A stretch of DNA of 64,000 bases, from NCBI GenBank assembly GCA_038503075.1, contig JBCAML010000022.1:434001-498000 (forward strand), given 5' to 3'. Position 1 is the first letter of the stretch. Each line of letters begins with the position of its first letter. Below are positions 1 through 11,720 of this stretch, piece after piece. Below the pieces are notes generated by a model. That model had not been told where the DNA came from. It saw nothing but the letters and a program-made list of their open reading frames with translations, and ran no database searches. This stretch comes from Gyromitra esculenta. Taxonomy: Eukaryota > Ascomycota > Pezizomycetes > Pezizales > Discinaceae. The position numbers and the translations under genes were made by a program.

Positions 1-693
1 CTGAAAGTGGATGTTTTTAGGAGGTTTCCAGGACGACTTTCTCTTACAGTGATGGCTCAAAAATCGCACAATAGATCCTATCACCCCCACAGGAGCATTT
101 GACCTAGCTTATGAAGACTCCGAGAACTCAGTTACAGACAGGCATAGTTTATGAAAGAGTCTGACTAGTGTAGAGGCCTCACGGCACATATAAGTTATAC
201 CTTGTTTGAAATAAATACCCTGAAGATAACCCCATCATAAAAGTCATAATACACATGCTAGGAGAGCAACATAGTGGGCCCTGATATAATACAACGCAAA
301 GCCTAATTTACAGTGGCATAGACAAATAAAATCTATCTGTGTTCGCTTCATATCTAATTGCTTGTCTATCTCTCAATCTTTCGTGCTCATACTTCTCGCT
401 CCTGTAACCCCACATCTTGACTTAAGTTTTCCTCGTCCTCAGTGTCTTGTCTGCCCTTTGTATATTAATAGCAACTTTGATAGAGCTAGTTAGAAAGTCT
501 ACAACTCACGCTTTATTTGCTTCCCTTTGTCTGTCGGAGGCCTGCATTGGAGGAGGGGGTGAAGACCGGGTATATTGGACAGTCCGAATTTGTTTCCGCA
601 CGCGCATTTCATATCACCTCCCTATCTTCCAGGAGTTATCTTAAGGTTATTTTTGTGAAGCAATAAAATCTAGGTATATTTATTGATGGTGTC
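1..693. other. Left-edge intergenic sequence, no gene seen
   Basis: I see no convincing coding region, RNA gene or repeat here. The only open frame (447-644) has no recognisable composition or domain. The stretch ends at the 16-bp target-site duplication of retroposon R1, so it is the original host DNA left of the nested repeat block; its right-hand continuation is at 22398. Confidence 0.6.
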
Positions 694-709
694 TAACCTT
701 TCGTATTCT
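694..709. repeat. R1 copy 1 left target-site duplication (16 bp)
   Basis: The sequence is TAACCTTTCGTATTCT, repeated exactly at 22382-22397, about 21.7 kb away. It marks the outermost boundary of the nested block. Confidence 0.9.
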
Positions 710-888
710 CATGCTCCCTCTCCTCTACACTTCGCTCGCTTGAAGCAACAACTCCTCCTTCTGCGTTGCAACGGGGTGACACAGGGCCAAAAGTCTTTAG
801 CACTTAGGCTTCACCCCCGCTTCGTGATACTTCTCCTCCTCTCATGATGCCCTTTTAGGGAAGCATCCATCATGATACACTCTTCACC

Positions 889-1803
889 TGTAAGACCGGT
901 ACTTCTTACCGCACAGGAAATCTCCAAGAAGCTTTAGATAACAATCTAGACGCTATAACCTGCCCGGTTGCTATCCGCAACACAATACACAGGCGCAAGT
1001 CCTAACTGCTTCTTATGAACCGCTAAAAGATAACCGTAGGGTTTAAAGTAGGGATCGAGCAAAGTTCCGTGAAGAACTTCCAATAGTAAGGTTTTAATAA
1101 CTAACGCTGAAGGGCCAAAGCCTTGCTAAGCGAGATAAAAGTAATTCACAAGTAATAGAGTAAATTGCACGGAAGTAATTTTGCTAGAAACAATATAATA
1201 TTGATAAGGCTCGTTCTTCGTCGCTAATGATCCGACTCAGAGTTTACATCCACTGCGAGAGTATTTATAATGCCTCCTCTCTACTATGTTTGGGTATAGT
1301 GTGGTGTAGAGGCGCTAACTACTATGACAACATGAAACCACTTCGCCTTATCTCCATACCCGATACCTCATGAGCCTCCCGCCCGATCCGCGCCGATGTC
1401 GGTAACACGGGAGTTACGTATTCGTCTTCATTGCTTTCGTCTCTTCGAGATGTTCATTTCGTCTATCCCAATCGTCACGTAGCATTGCGTTCCCTTATCT
1501 TTGTCAGTAACTCCGCCGCTTTGGTCCGATTCGCAATCCGTTTGAACCACAGCGAAGCCAGTCACTTCCCCTACATACCCTCCGGGTCCCATTCCGCCGG
1601 ACGGTTTTGCTTGACGGCCTAGGGGTTACTTTTGCCCTCCGGGACAGGTCTTTTCTGGTGCTGTCCCCCTTCTCCAAATACTATACCTACTCAAGGATTG
1701 GAGGCAGGGTAACAGGCTCCAGTCCCGATCCGGAAAGTAGGGTAACTCCAAAGATAGGGTAACTCCAGGGCCAGGAACTCCTTCAAAAGGTACAGGTATA
1801 ACA
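889..1803 (-). repeat. G1 3' LTR (915 bp)
   Basis: On the plus strand it reads TGTAAGACC...GGTATAACA; relative to G1 it is the LTR after the chromodomain. It is similar along its length to 20632-21574 (same orientation) and 18245-19192 (opposite). It is shorter than those copies, mainly through a deletion near 1375-1400, so it has aged. Small open frames inside it are not genes. Confidence 0.85.
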
Positions 1804-2008
1804 GTATCCTCCTGGTTAGTCGTCCGTCTAACTATAATACAAAATAATTAACTGATTACAAAGTGGTTCTATAGCATCTTGGGTACGTAAAAACCACCGC
1901 GTTTACTTGGCCACGATGGAAAATTTTCCTCTCAGCTAGTTTCTTTTTAGTAGTAAAACATTTTATACATATTCTAAACGCAAGGAAAGAATACAAATGT
2001 GAAACAGC

Positions 2009-5000
2009 TTATGGCTTAGGCTGTTGTGGGTAAAGACTGTGAAATTCGGCAATTGCTTCGGCGGCATTGGCTAATCCTCCTTCGTCGGCAGGTTCCCATG
2101 AGTTCTCATCTTCCGGGTATCCCACCCATTTGATGAAATAGAACATCCGGCTGATCGTTCGTCGTCCCACTTTGGTTTCTCTCTTCTCGCTTTTGACGAT
2201 GTATTCCGCCTCGTACTCATTGTCACCTTCAATGTCGTCAGGCGGCGGTCGGTCTTGTTTTCGGGTTTCCCTGACGCTTGTTCGGTATGGCTCGAGCAAG
2301 GATACATGGAAGGTGGGGAATATCCTCCAGCGACCTCCTGTATCTAAAGTGCAAGCTCTAGTACCGACTCATGTAATCGGGAAGGGTCTGTATGACTTAG
2401 GGGCTAACTTTTTCGTTGGACGCTTGGTTCTAATGTTTCTGGCGTCGAGCATTACTAAATCTCCGACCTTAAAGGATGGCTCCGCCTGTCGTTTCTTGTC
2501 AAAATATTTGGACATGTTTTCTCGGGTGGCTTTGAGCGAGGTAGTGGCAAAATCGTTTACTTTCTGAAGCCAATGTGCGTATAACTTTGACGCTGGATTC
2601 TTGACTTCGGTATCAATCGTCCATGTTCTGGGATGGAAGCCATGATTGGCATAGAAGGGGCTGATTCCAGTGGCTGTGGCTTCGGCATTGTTGTAAGCGA
2701 ACTCCGCTAACGGCAGTAGGTCGTACCAGTCATCTTGGTCGTAGTTGACGAAGTTTCTTAGGTAGGCTTCCAGGACTTGATTAACCCTTTCGGTTTGTCC
2801 GTCGGTCTCAGGATGGAATGCGGTAGATTTGCTGGATTTAATGTCTAGAAGTTTGCATAATGAGGTCCAGAATTCCCCTGTGAACTTAGCATCTCGGTCT
2901 GAAACAATTTCTTTCGGAAGCCCGTGAAGTTTCCAAACTTTGTCAACAAAAGCCTTGCATCACTTGCTGTATTTCTATTAGTGGGATGAAGTGCGCCATC
3001 TTGGTAAACCTGTCAACTACTACACATATTTGGGTGAATCCTCTCGACTCGGGTAACTGGACGATGAAGTCTGTTGATATCGACATCCATGGAGCGTATG
3101 GGGTCTACAGCGGTTGCAGGAGTCCATATTTCTTATGATGCGCGGATTTGTTATGTTGGCGTGGATCGCGTGAGCGGACGTAATCTGTAATCCATTTCGG
3201 TCATATGAGGCCAGTAGAAGTTCCATTGAACAAGTTCGTGGTTTTGTCCATGCCAAAGTCTGCTATCTTGGAGTCGTGTTCGTTTCTAAAATGGTAGTTT
3301 TGATTTCAACGTCATTAGGCATTGTTACCCTGTTTTTCCAATAGAGGAGTTCCTCCATCACTGTGTAGTGTTGTAGCCTCTTGATTTCGCTGCCAGCTTT
3401 AACTAAGTCTCGGATTTCCTTATAGTCTTCCTCAGACTCGACCTTCCTTTTAACCTCTCCAAAAAGTCCGAATTAAATTTAAGGACTTGAAGCGCTGAGG
3501 ATGCTTGATGAAATAAGTAGCTCGTGTGTTGTATTAGGATTAAAATTATAATGGTGATGATTGCCATTTGAGTCAGCTCGGTGAAGTGTAACGGGTCATC
3601 GTTTTGGTTTTGTACAATTGTGTTATCGTCTTTTACATGAATTAAGGATATAACGATTGACTTACTGGGACGACCAGTCATATCGACTTGGCCGCTTCGG
3701 AACATGGCTTCTGTAGGCTGTGTTGTATCACTCCTTAGGACGATCTCGTCGTCTTGATAATGCATCTGACTTTCCTCCCGTGATCAGGTCGATATATGAT
3801 TTTAAAGTCGAATGACGATAAATATTCCGCCCATCTAGCCTGTCGTCGATTTAGGATCCTTGTCTCCTTCATGAAATATTCGAGATTTTTATGGTCCGTA
3901 TAGACGATCGCTTGGTGCTTGCTTCGCCACAGGTAATGTCGCGAATTCATTGAAGGCGGTTCTATCGCGAGTAGTTCTTTATCGTGCGCCTCGTAGTTAA
4001 GTTCGGCTTTATTAAATTTTACGGAATGGAATGCTACGGGATGTAGCTTGCTATCGATGATCTGCGAGAGGGCCAGCCTAGCGCATAGTACGAGGCGTCG
4101 GTTTCTACCACAGTCTGTCGTTCCGGCGCAAAGTGACAAAGGATAGGTCTGTCGTGAAGGCAACTTTTAGGTACTTTCGAAGCTATCGACTTGTGATCGC
4201 ATTGGAATTTCTTGGGGTCGCTTTGGTTAACTCGGTTAAGGGACTTGCAACTTGGGAGAAATTTTCGATGAACCGTCGGTAAAAATTGGCGAATCCAATG
4301 AATACCGAGCATCGCGTATGCTCTTCTTGGGGTTTCCCATGAAAGGATTGACTCGACCTTAACCATTGACATAGACACGCCTTTGTCAGAAATTATGTAC
4401 CTAAAAACTCAACTTCGCAAGTGAAAGTAGGCTTTTCTTAATGGATACTGCCAAACCCTCGTCCTCCAACCGCTGCAGGACTCTGGTCACCAAGGCCTCA
4501 TGTTCCTCGAGGGTCTTTGGGTAGATGAGGATGTCGTCAATATAAACCACGACCCCTTGGTCCAGAAATCCGCGGAAAGACCTGATGCATCATATCTTGA
4601 AAGGTTGCGGGGCGTTTGCCAAGCCGAAAGGCATGACTGTGTACTCGAAATGACCATATCTTGTACGAAACGCTGTTTTCCACTCATCGCCTTCTTTGAT
4701 ACGGATCTGGTGAAAACCGTCTTTGAGGTCCAGTTTGGTAAAGATCGAAGCCCCATTGACTCTATCACGCAATTCGGACATTAGCGGCAGAGGGTATCGG
4801 TTCTTTACTGTCACCTTGTTCAAGCCACGGTAATCTACGCATAGTCGTAGCCCTCCGTCTGGTTTCGGCGCGAATAATATGGGCGACCCAGCAGGTGACT
4901 TGCTTGGCCGTATCTTCCCTTCGGCCACCATTTTGTCCAAGTACTTCCGGAGAATCTCAAGTTCTTTTTCCGAAAGTTTGTAGATCGGACCCCATGGGGC

Positions 5001-5117
5001 GGTTGTCCCATGCTCGAGATCAATAGCGTGATCGAATGGCCTTCGTTCTGGCAAGGATTCCTGGATGGGAGTGCCGAATAGACTGACAAATCGGTGGTAT
5101 GCTCCCGGGAGAGTCTT
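2009..5117 (-). pseudogene. G1 pol remnant: RT, RNase H, integrase, chromodomain
   Basis: On the minus strand, 5117-4590 encodes the RT fingers/palm ([32 protein letters not shown]). A frameshift near 4590 moves the YIDDILIYP catalytic box (about 4524-4550) to another frame. RNase H pieces follow (DKELLAIE and [10 protein letters not shown] near 3880-4000), then integrase fragments in mixed frames (2300-3300). The chromodomain comes last (2009-2299: FYFIKWVGYPEDENSWEP). Chromodomains on gypsy integrases are known to steer insertion to heterochromatin. The frame breaks make this copy non-functional. Its 5' continuation is across G2 at 16827. Confidence 0.85.
5113..5117. repeat. G2 left target-site duplication GTCTT
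   Basis: It matches 16822-16826. Joining host G1 sequence through a single GTCTT restores a continuous reading frame between protease-side residues EETELLKTL and RT-side residues PGAYHRF on the minus strand. Confidence 0.9.
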
Positions 5118-5526
5118 TTTCATGGATGGTTGTTACGTTGGTCGATTAGGTACATGGGTACATGGTTGTTGGGTTTCTTTGTCGTTCTTTGTGTTTCTAC
5201 GAGTTTCTCGTTACAATGAGTAATGTCTTTGTCATCGAAAGAGTTGGAACATGGTATATAAGCGAAGGGATTTCCCCTCATCTTGTACTTTTCCTTCTTC
5301 TTTCTTTAAGCAACGTCTTCTATTGTTTACTCGTGTATTTCACAATACAATCCTCGGTTACATCTCGTAACCCACCGCTGTCGCCGTTCTCAAGTCATCA
5401 TAACTTGACTGCCTCGTAGAGCCTGTAGAATCTCCGTATACACTCTCGCTGTTGGTTTCCTACTCAAGTAGCACTGCTCATCTCAGGGGATACTTGAGAG
5501 CTTGACAAGAAACCCGCTCCTTGAGA
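5118..5526 (+). repeat. G2 5' LTR (409 bp)
   Basis: It starts TTTCATGG and ends CTTGAGA. A TATATAAG box sits at 5255-5262. AAGCAACGT at 5308-5316 is complementary to the sequence just inside the LTR. An 85-codon open frame inside (5162-5419) recurs in the 3' LTR and is part of the repeat, not a gene. Confidence 0.92.
5255..5262 (+). promoter_or_regulatory. Candidate TATA box of G2 5' LTR
   Basis: TATATAAG lies about 46-53 bp upstream of AAGCAACGT. If transcription starts there, as the self-priming model needs, the spacing suits a fungal promoter. The 3' LTR has the same sequence. The start site is inferred. Confidence 0.5.
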
Positions 5527-5537
5527 TTACGTTGCTT
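5527..5537 (+). other. Candidate self-priming primer-binding site of G2
   Basis: TTACGTTGCTT follows the 5' LTR directly. It has no TGG start, as a tRNA-primed site would have. Its last 9 bases are the exact reverse complement of AAGCAACGT in the LTR (5308-5316). The same 11 bases follow the G3 5' LTR (minus strand, 13846-13836). Tf1/sushi elements are known to prime with the 5' end of their own mRNA. Confidence 0.5.
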
Positions 5538-5584
5538 CCTAATCTACACCCTCTACCCCGCTCCCCCCTCAACCAAGAGTCATC

Positions 5585-6832
5585 ATGAGCAACCCCGCCC
5601 CCGCCCCCTGGACCTTCCCCACATTTGAGAACTTCCAGGCCGCCGCCAACGCAGACCTCGCCTCCGCTTATGAGGAAATCCGCTCGCATTACCAACAGCG
5701 AGTAGACAACCTCACCTACGCAGACCTTCAACTTGAGGAAGCCACTCAAGAGAGGAATAATATGACGGCAAGGTTTAACACTTGCCAATCCCAACTACAA
5801 GCGGCTGAAGCAGAGGTCGCCCGCCTTCTCAACTCTGCTCCTCCACCACCTGCGCCCTCACCACCACCGCCTCCAGCTCACACACAAGGAGGCCGTTCAG
5901 ACAAGATGCCCGACCCAGATAAATTCAATGGGTCCCGCGACAAACTCCCCGGGTTCGTTCTACAACTCCGGTCAAAACTCTCGGTTAACGCCGACCGCTT
6001 CTCCAATAGCAACAATATGATATTGTATGCTATCAGTCGCCTCGAGGGAGCTGCCCTTGAGCAGATCCGCCACTCTGTCCTCCCTGATGGGACCACCACC
6101 TGGAACAACGCCGCCGAATTGATTACCGCCTTGGAGACCGCCTTCGGTGACCCTGATCCAATGGGTACCGCCCGCCGTGAGCTGCACCAGCTCCGACAAG
6201 GAAAACGGGACTTCTCCGCCTATCTCGCGGATTTCCAACGAATCATGGGGCGATTAAACTACGATGAATCAGCAAAGAATGACGCCCTGGAATTCGGAAT
6301 GTCAGACGAGCTGAAAGAAGCCGTAGTAACCGTTGCCGATTTCCCCACCACCTTCACCTCCCTTTGTTCCTTCCTCCTCCGCTTAGATAATCGTATCCGA
6401 GCAAGGAGGGAAGAAAAGAAGAATTCTGCCCGTAATACCATGGGACAATTCACCGCCCCCTCCGCCGCTCCCGCCGCCTTTACTCCTGCCTCTTCCTCTT
6501 TCGCACCTGGAGGACTTGCACCCATGGATCTCTCTTTCGGCCGTACCTCTAGCTCTCGCCCTGCCCCTGAACAACGATATATTCAGGTCAACGGGAGAAG
6601 AAAGCTGTCTTCCGAGGAAAAATCTTGGAGACAGACCAATAACCGCTGCCTGTTCTGCGCTGGGGAAGGACATATCTTCTCCAACTGCCCCTCTGCCTCC
6701 AAGCGTCCCGCTATGAGGGGAGCTGTTACCAATGCCGCCGCCGCCCCTCCCGCTCCTTCCGTTTTTCCACCGCCTCTGCCACCTCGCTTTTCTGCCTTTG
6801 ATGCAACAGACTCAGTTGAGTCTTTAAACTAG
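5585..6832 (+). CDS. G2 Gag polyprotein (415 aa)
   Basis: This is the structural protein of the retrotransposon particle. The first ~100 residues are helical with a proline-rich stretch (residues 82-97). A capsid-like region follows (about 105-280, with DKLPGFVLQLRSKL and AFGDPDP-type motifs). Near the C-terminus is one CCHC zinc knuckle, CLFCAGEGHIFSNC (C-x2-C-x4-H-x4-C), for RNA binding. It starts at the first ATG after the LTR leader. It ends at TAG 6830-6832, directly after the slippery heptamer TTTAAAC (6823-6829), so a fraction of ribosomes should shift to -1 and continue into pol. The frame is intact. G3 carries a close relative. Confidence 0.9.
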   Translation: MSNPAPAPWTFPTFENFQAAANADLASAYEEIRSHYQQRVDNLTYADLQLEEATQERNNMTARFNTCQSQLQAAEAEVARLLNSAPPPPAPSPPPPPAHTQGGRSDKMPDPDKFNGSRDKLPGFVLQLRSKLSVNADRFSNSNNMILYAISRLEGAALEQIRHSVLPDGTTTWNNAAELITALETAFGDPDPMGTARRELHQLRQGKRDFSAYLADFQRIMGRLNYDESAKNDALEFGMSDELKEAVVTVADFPTTFTSLCSFLLRLDNRIRARREEKKNSARNTMGQFTAPSAAPAAFTPASSSFAPGGLAPMDLSFGRTSSSRPAPEQRYIQVNGRRKLSSEEKSWRQTNNRCLFCAGEGHIFSNCPSASKRPAMRGAVTNAAAAPPAPSVFPPPLPPRFSAFDATDSVESLN

Positions 6833-6867
6833 TTCAACCAGAGTCGCCTTGTGACCCTGCTCTGGTT
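6823..6867 (+). promoter_or_regulatory. -1 ribosomal frameshift signal of G2 gag-pol
   Basis: The slippery heptamer T TTA AAC (6823-6829) sits in the gag zero frame, next to the gag stop. After a 6-nt spacer there is an 8-bp perfect stem: AACCAGAG (6836-6843) pairs with CTCTGGTT (6860-6867) around a 16-nt loop. Slipping by -1 reads TTT AAA CTA and enters the pol frame, which is open through this point. G3 has the same heptamer, the same spacer and a compensatorily changed stem. Confidence 0.85.
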
Positions 6868-8381
6868 CATTTTTCTCCTTTGTCAGCGTTCTCTATTTCT
6901 GGGTTTTCAGTGTCGGATGTGTGTGTGGAGGATAATTTGGATGGGGAACATTTTGTAGTTTCATGTAGCCTTTCCCACCAAAATAAAATCATAAAAACAC
7001 ACGCACTTCTTGACACTGGAGCCTCAGGGTTCGCTTTCATTGATGAAAAATTCGTGCGTCACCATTCCCTACCATTATCTCCCCTTAAAACCCCTCGCCA
7101 ATTAGAAGTCATTGATGGCCGAACAATTGCCTTGGGAGATATTACCGATCTTTGTCACTTGGAGCTTTCTATACAACAACACAACGAGAAAGCCCCCTTT
7201 TTTGTCACCAAACTAGGACATTACCCCCTAGTACTTGGTATTCCATGGATGAACCTCCACGACGTTCACTTGCAATTCGCCAACAAAAGCATTGAATTCA
7301 ACTCTGAATTCTGCACCACCCACTGTGCCCCAAAGTTACCTATCGTCTCCGCCGCCGCAATCCCACCTCCAGCCAAGCTCAACGCCGCCTTTATTGGTGC
7401 TGCAAGCTTTCGCACGCTCGCCCGGAAAAAAGGTATCCAAGTATACTCGATGTCTCTATATGAGATAAATAAGGTCCTGGATAGTAAGACCACTAAAGAG
7501 GAATGGAGACAACGAATACCCGCGGAATATCACGAATATCTGGATATGTTCGACAAAACGAAAGCCCAAGGCCTCCCACCCCGTCGCTTTTACGACCACC
7601 GTATCACTCTCCAAGAAGGCAAGGAACCCCCGTTTGGCCCTCTCTATGGTATGTCACGAGATGAACTCCTTGTTCTTAAGAAGTATATCGAAGACAACTT
7701 GGAAAAAGGCTTTATCCGCGCTAGTTCGTCATCCGCCGGCTCTCCCGTCCTCTTTGCCGCAAAACCCGACGGATCCCTACGCCTCTGCGTAGACTATCGA
7801 GGTCTCAACGCTCTTACTGTCAAGGACCGATACACCTCCCCGCTCATCAAAGAAACCCTCGACCGCCTCGCTAAAGCACAATGGTACTCCAAACTAGACC
7901 TCCGAGACGGATTTCATCAAATCCGTATCGCAGAAGGAGAAGAATGGAAAACCGCTTTCAGGACTCGTTACGGTCTTTATGAATATATGGTAATGCCATT
8001 CGGCCTTACCAATGCCCCCGGTACTTTCCAGCGCTTCGTAAATGATTCCCTCCGAGAATACTTAGACCTGTTCTGCACGGCCTATCTCGATGATATCCTG
8101 ATCTATAGTGATACCCTCGCCGAGCACAAGACCCATGTCCGACAAGTCCTTGATGCCCTAAAAGCCAATAACATACTTCTCAAACCCGAGAAGTGTGAAT
8201 TCCATGTCCAATCCATAAAGTATCTCGGACTAATCCTCACACCCGAAGGAATCAAGATGGACGAAGACAAGCTTAAAGCCGTACGAGAATGGAACCGCCC
8301 AAAATGTATCAAAGATGTTCAGGCCTTCCTCGGCTTTGCAAACTTCTACCGACGATTCATCTTGGGATTCTCCCGCCTGGC
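6833..8381 (+). CDS. G2 Pol, N-terminal part (protease, RT), cut by G3
   Basis: The pol frame is open from the gag overlap. It holds an aspartic protease (DTGASGFAFID near 7012-7045), a linker, and the reverse transcriptase fingers and palm ([38 protein letters not shown], catalytic YLDDILIYS near 8086-8110) up to [16 protein letters not shown]. It stops being G2 sequence at the CTGGC duplication (8377-8381), where G3 is inserted; the frame then runs into the G3 LTR to a stop at 8562. No ATG is needed because translation should arrive by frameshift. It continues in phase at 14269. Confidence 0.9.
8377..8381. repeat. G3 left target-site duplication CTGGC
   Basis: It is repeated at 14269-14273. 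The site lies in the RT codons for R-L-A. Confidence 0.9.
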
Positions 8382-8803
8382 TCTCACGGTTCAGTCCCAG
8401 TCTAAGCCCTTCTGTATCCCAGAAGGTGAGCAGAGCTACTTAAACGAGAACTGTTGCGATAAGAGTGACGAAGTTTTCTACAGGTCCTACGTGGGTCTAA
8501 CTCAAGGCGAGTTAAGTGTGAGAGTGTTTACAGCGACAGCGACCGCGAGGATTCTGAAGTAGAATCGAGATAGTATTCAAAACGATACCGAAGAAGTAAA
8601 CTGAGAACGTTGCTTAAGGAAAGAAAGAAGAGAAAACCACAGCGACCAAAATCCTTCACTTAAATACCCCGCTTTCCCGTGACACAAACAACACCCTAAC
8701 AATAACCGAGAAACAACCGAACAACAAAGCCATTATATCCCGACGACCCTTCGTTACTACCAACGACTTCACCTTAACCCATTACCCAGTCTCATCTGTG
8801 AAA
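8382..8803 (-). repeat. G3 3' LTR (422 bp)
   Basis: On the plus strand it reads TCTCACGG...CTGTGAAA. It differs from the other LTR at about 8483 (g versus a) and at the end (CATCTGTG versus CATCCGTG). It contains the conserved ACGTTGCTT/AAGCAACGT element. Confidence 0.9.
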
Positions 8804-11720
8804 GTAGCTCCCCGTCTCAAGCGTGAGCTCCTGCGAACCTTAGGAATATTAACAGCCATCGTAGCGAGGAACGTATCAAGAGCTGAAGTATCTTGGAGGT
8901 CCTCGGCAGGTTCCCATGTAGGGTGGGCGTATCCAGTCCATTCCACAAGGTATTGAAGTTGTCCTCTATAATTGCGCTGGTCTAGGATTTTCTCGATATA
9001 ATATTCCTCTTGATCGTTGACAACGACTGGCGCCGGTGGGGGAATAATTTGTCCCGGGAGAGCGTTATTAGGGGCCGGTTTAAGGAGAGAAACATGAAAT
9101 ACCGGATGGTATTTGACCGACAAGGGGAGGTCTATCTCATAAGCGAAAGGGGAAACAATTCTCTTTACCGCGTAAGGACCCATCCATTTCCAGTCTAGTT
9201 TCCTAGCGTTACGAGTAGTCCTGATGTTCTTCATTGATACGAAGACTTGGTCATGGGTTTGGTACGCCGGGGCTGGAGTTCTGTGCTTATTAGTGGCGGT
9301 CTCTTGAATGTCTTGAGCGGTTCTAATCTGTGTCCTAAGGTAGTCGTATAGCTCCTGCATCCTACTGGCAAAGATAGCGGCGTCTTGACTCTGAGGGGTG
9401 TTTACTAGGGGGACGAGAGAAGTATCGAATCGAGGATGATAGCCGTAATTAGCTAAGAAGGGGGATACTTTCGTACTCGCCGATTCTTGGTTATTGGCTG
9501 AGAATTCCGCCATGGGTAGCCATCTACTCCAGTCTTCCTGTTGGTAGGATACATATGATCAAAGGTACTGTTCCATTACTGCGTTCAGTCTCTCTGTTTG
9601 CCGGTCTGTTTCTGGGTGGAAAGCAGTGGACATCCGGGCTTGTATTCCTAGACGTTGGCATAGTTCTTTCCAAAAATGGGCAGTGAATTGAGTGCCTCGG
9701 TCAGAAGTAATATGTGTAGGTAAGCCGTGTAACTTCCAGACATGTTGTAGGTAAAGGTCAGCGACGTCTCTGGAATTGACGGTGGTATTACATGGAATGA
9801 GGTGTCGCATTTTCGATAGTCGGTCCACAACTACCATGATCGCATCATAGCCATTGGATTCGGGGAGTCCTGTGACAAAGTCCATCGAGATCTCTTGCCA
9901 GGGTCGTTGGGGAATGGGTAAAGGGCGGAGAACACCTGGGGTGCGATAGGTGGTAGGTTTGGCTTTCTGGCAGGTATGGCAGTTCCGCACATATCGACTA
10001 ACCGATTCCCGCATTTTAGGCCAATAAAAGCTTCTTGCTATAAGTTCGAAGGTCTTATCTCTTCCTGGATGGCCTGCTGCTGGAGTATCATGGTGCCTCC
10101 GGATAAGTTCCAATCGAAGAGGGTCAGAGTCAGGGACATAGAGGCATTCTCGATAATATAGGAGACCGTTGTTCTCGCTGCATTCGCTTAGGGTAATTTC
10201 TTTTGAGCGTTGTTCCTTATTTTTGAGCGCCGTGAGTATTTTCTCTGGGAATTTATCAGTAATATACCCTTCTTGAAAGAGTTTTGAAAGGGGGGCGTCC
10301 AGTCCAGCGGCTTCATTTGGTAAAGAAGCCGATAACAAACTTAGCTTAGCATCAATATTCCCTTTCTTTAACACCACTTGGCTTTGGTGTGCCAATCTTT
10401 CATCCCCTTCTTTGGGAAGATCTCCTGATCTTCTGGTCAATGCATCGGGTTTTCCTCCTTGAGTACCTGGACGATAGGTAATTACAAAATCGAAGCGGGA
10501 TAAATACTCAGCCCATCTCGCTTGGCGTCTGTTCAATTGCTTGGTACTCATGAAGTATTCGAGGTTTTTGTGGTCGCTAATTACATCGATCGGGTGCTTT
10601 GATCCTTCGAGTTCGGGGCGCCATTCTTCGAAAACACGGATGATGGCCAATAATTCCTTATCGTAAATCTCGTAGTTGCATTCCGCAGGGGAATGTTTCT
10701 TCAAGAAAAAGGCCACTGGATGCAAGATACCGTTATCATCGTACTGGGATAGGACTCCTCCTGACACAAAGTCTGAGGCATCTGTTTCTACAATGATCTT
10801 CTTGTCAGGATCGAAGTGAATTAGGATTGGGGCAGTAGTAAAGGCATATTTGAGGTTTTCGAAGGCTATTTCAGCTTCGACGGACCATTCAAAAGTGATG
10901 CCTTTCCTGGTGAGGGCGGTGAGCGGTGCAGCGAGTTTAGAAAACCCTAGAATAAAGCGACGGTAAAAGTTGGCAAAGCCTAAGAAAGCTTGGACATCTT
11001 TTACGCTTTTCGGTGTTCCCCATTCCCGGACGGCTTTGAGTTTTTCCTCATCCATCTTGATGCCGTCAGGGGTAAGGATGAGACCGAGGTATTTGGTAGT
11101 TTGTACCTCGAATTCGCACTTCTCAGGTTTCAACAAAATATCATTATCCCTGAGAGTCTGGAGAACCTTGCGAACGTGGATCTGGTGTTCTGCGAAGGTA
11201 TTGCTATAAATGAGGATGTCATCGAGATAGGCGGTGCAGAAAATATCTAGATATTCTCTCAGGCAGTCGTTGACAAAACGTTGAAAGGTGCCGGGTGCAT
11301 TAGTTAGGCCGAATGGCATTACTTGATATTCATAGAGTCCATAGCGAGTTCGGAAGGCCGTTTTCCATTCCTCCCCTTCGGCGATTCGGATCTGATGATA
11401 GCCCTCGCGGAGATCGAGTTTTGTATACCATTGAGCTTTGGCCAGTCTATCGAGGGTTTCCCGTATGAGAGGAGAGGTATAGCGATCTTTAACGGTAATG
11501 GCATTTAGACCTCTATAATCCACACATAGTCGGAGGGAGCCGTCTGCTTTCTTTACGAAGAGTACAGGGGAGCCGGCGGGAGATGAGCTGGCACGGATAA
11601 AACCTTTCTCTAGGTTGTCCTCGATATATTTTTTGAGGATGATAAGTTCCTCTCTTGACATCCCGTAGAGTGGTCCGAATGGTGCATCCTTCCCTTCCAT
11701 CAGTTGTATTTTCAGGGCGG
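8782..11720 (-). pseudogene. G3 Pol C-terminal part: RT, RNase H, integrase, chromodomain (broken)
   Basis: On the minus strand, 11700-9559 encodes RT (YLDDILIYS), RNase H ([19 protein letters not shown]), and the integrase zinc-binding and DDE core regions ([28 protein letters not shown]). A TGA at about 9559, where G2 has CGT for Arg in the QYLRCYVSY context, stops the frame. The same frame resumes at 9513 with the integrase C-terminus and chromodomain (YLVEWTGYAHPTWEPAE) to about 8782. The stop fits a CGA-to-TGA change of the C-to-T kind. The upstream protease half lies in another frame. Confidence 0.88.

Noticed and set aside
5162..5419. 85-aa open frame, identical at 16457-16714
   Set aside because: It lies wholly within the G2 LTR and spans its promoter. 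Repetition reflects LTR identity, not coding selection.
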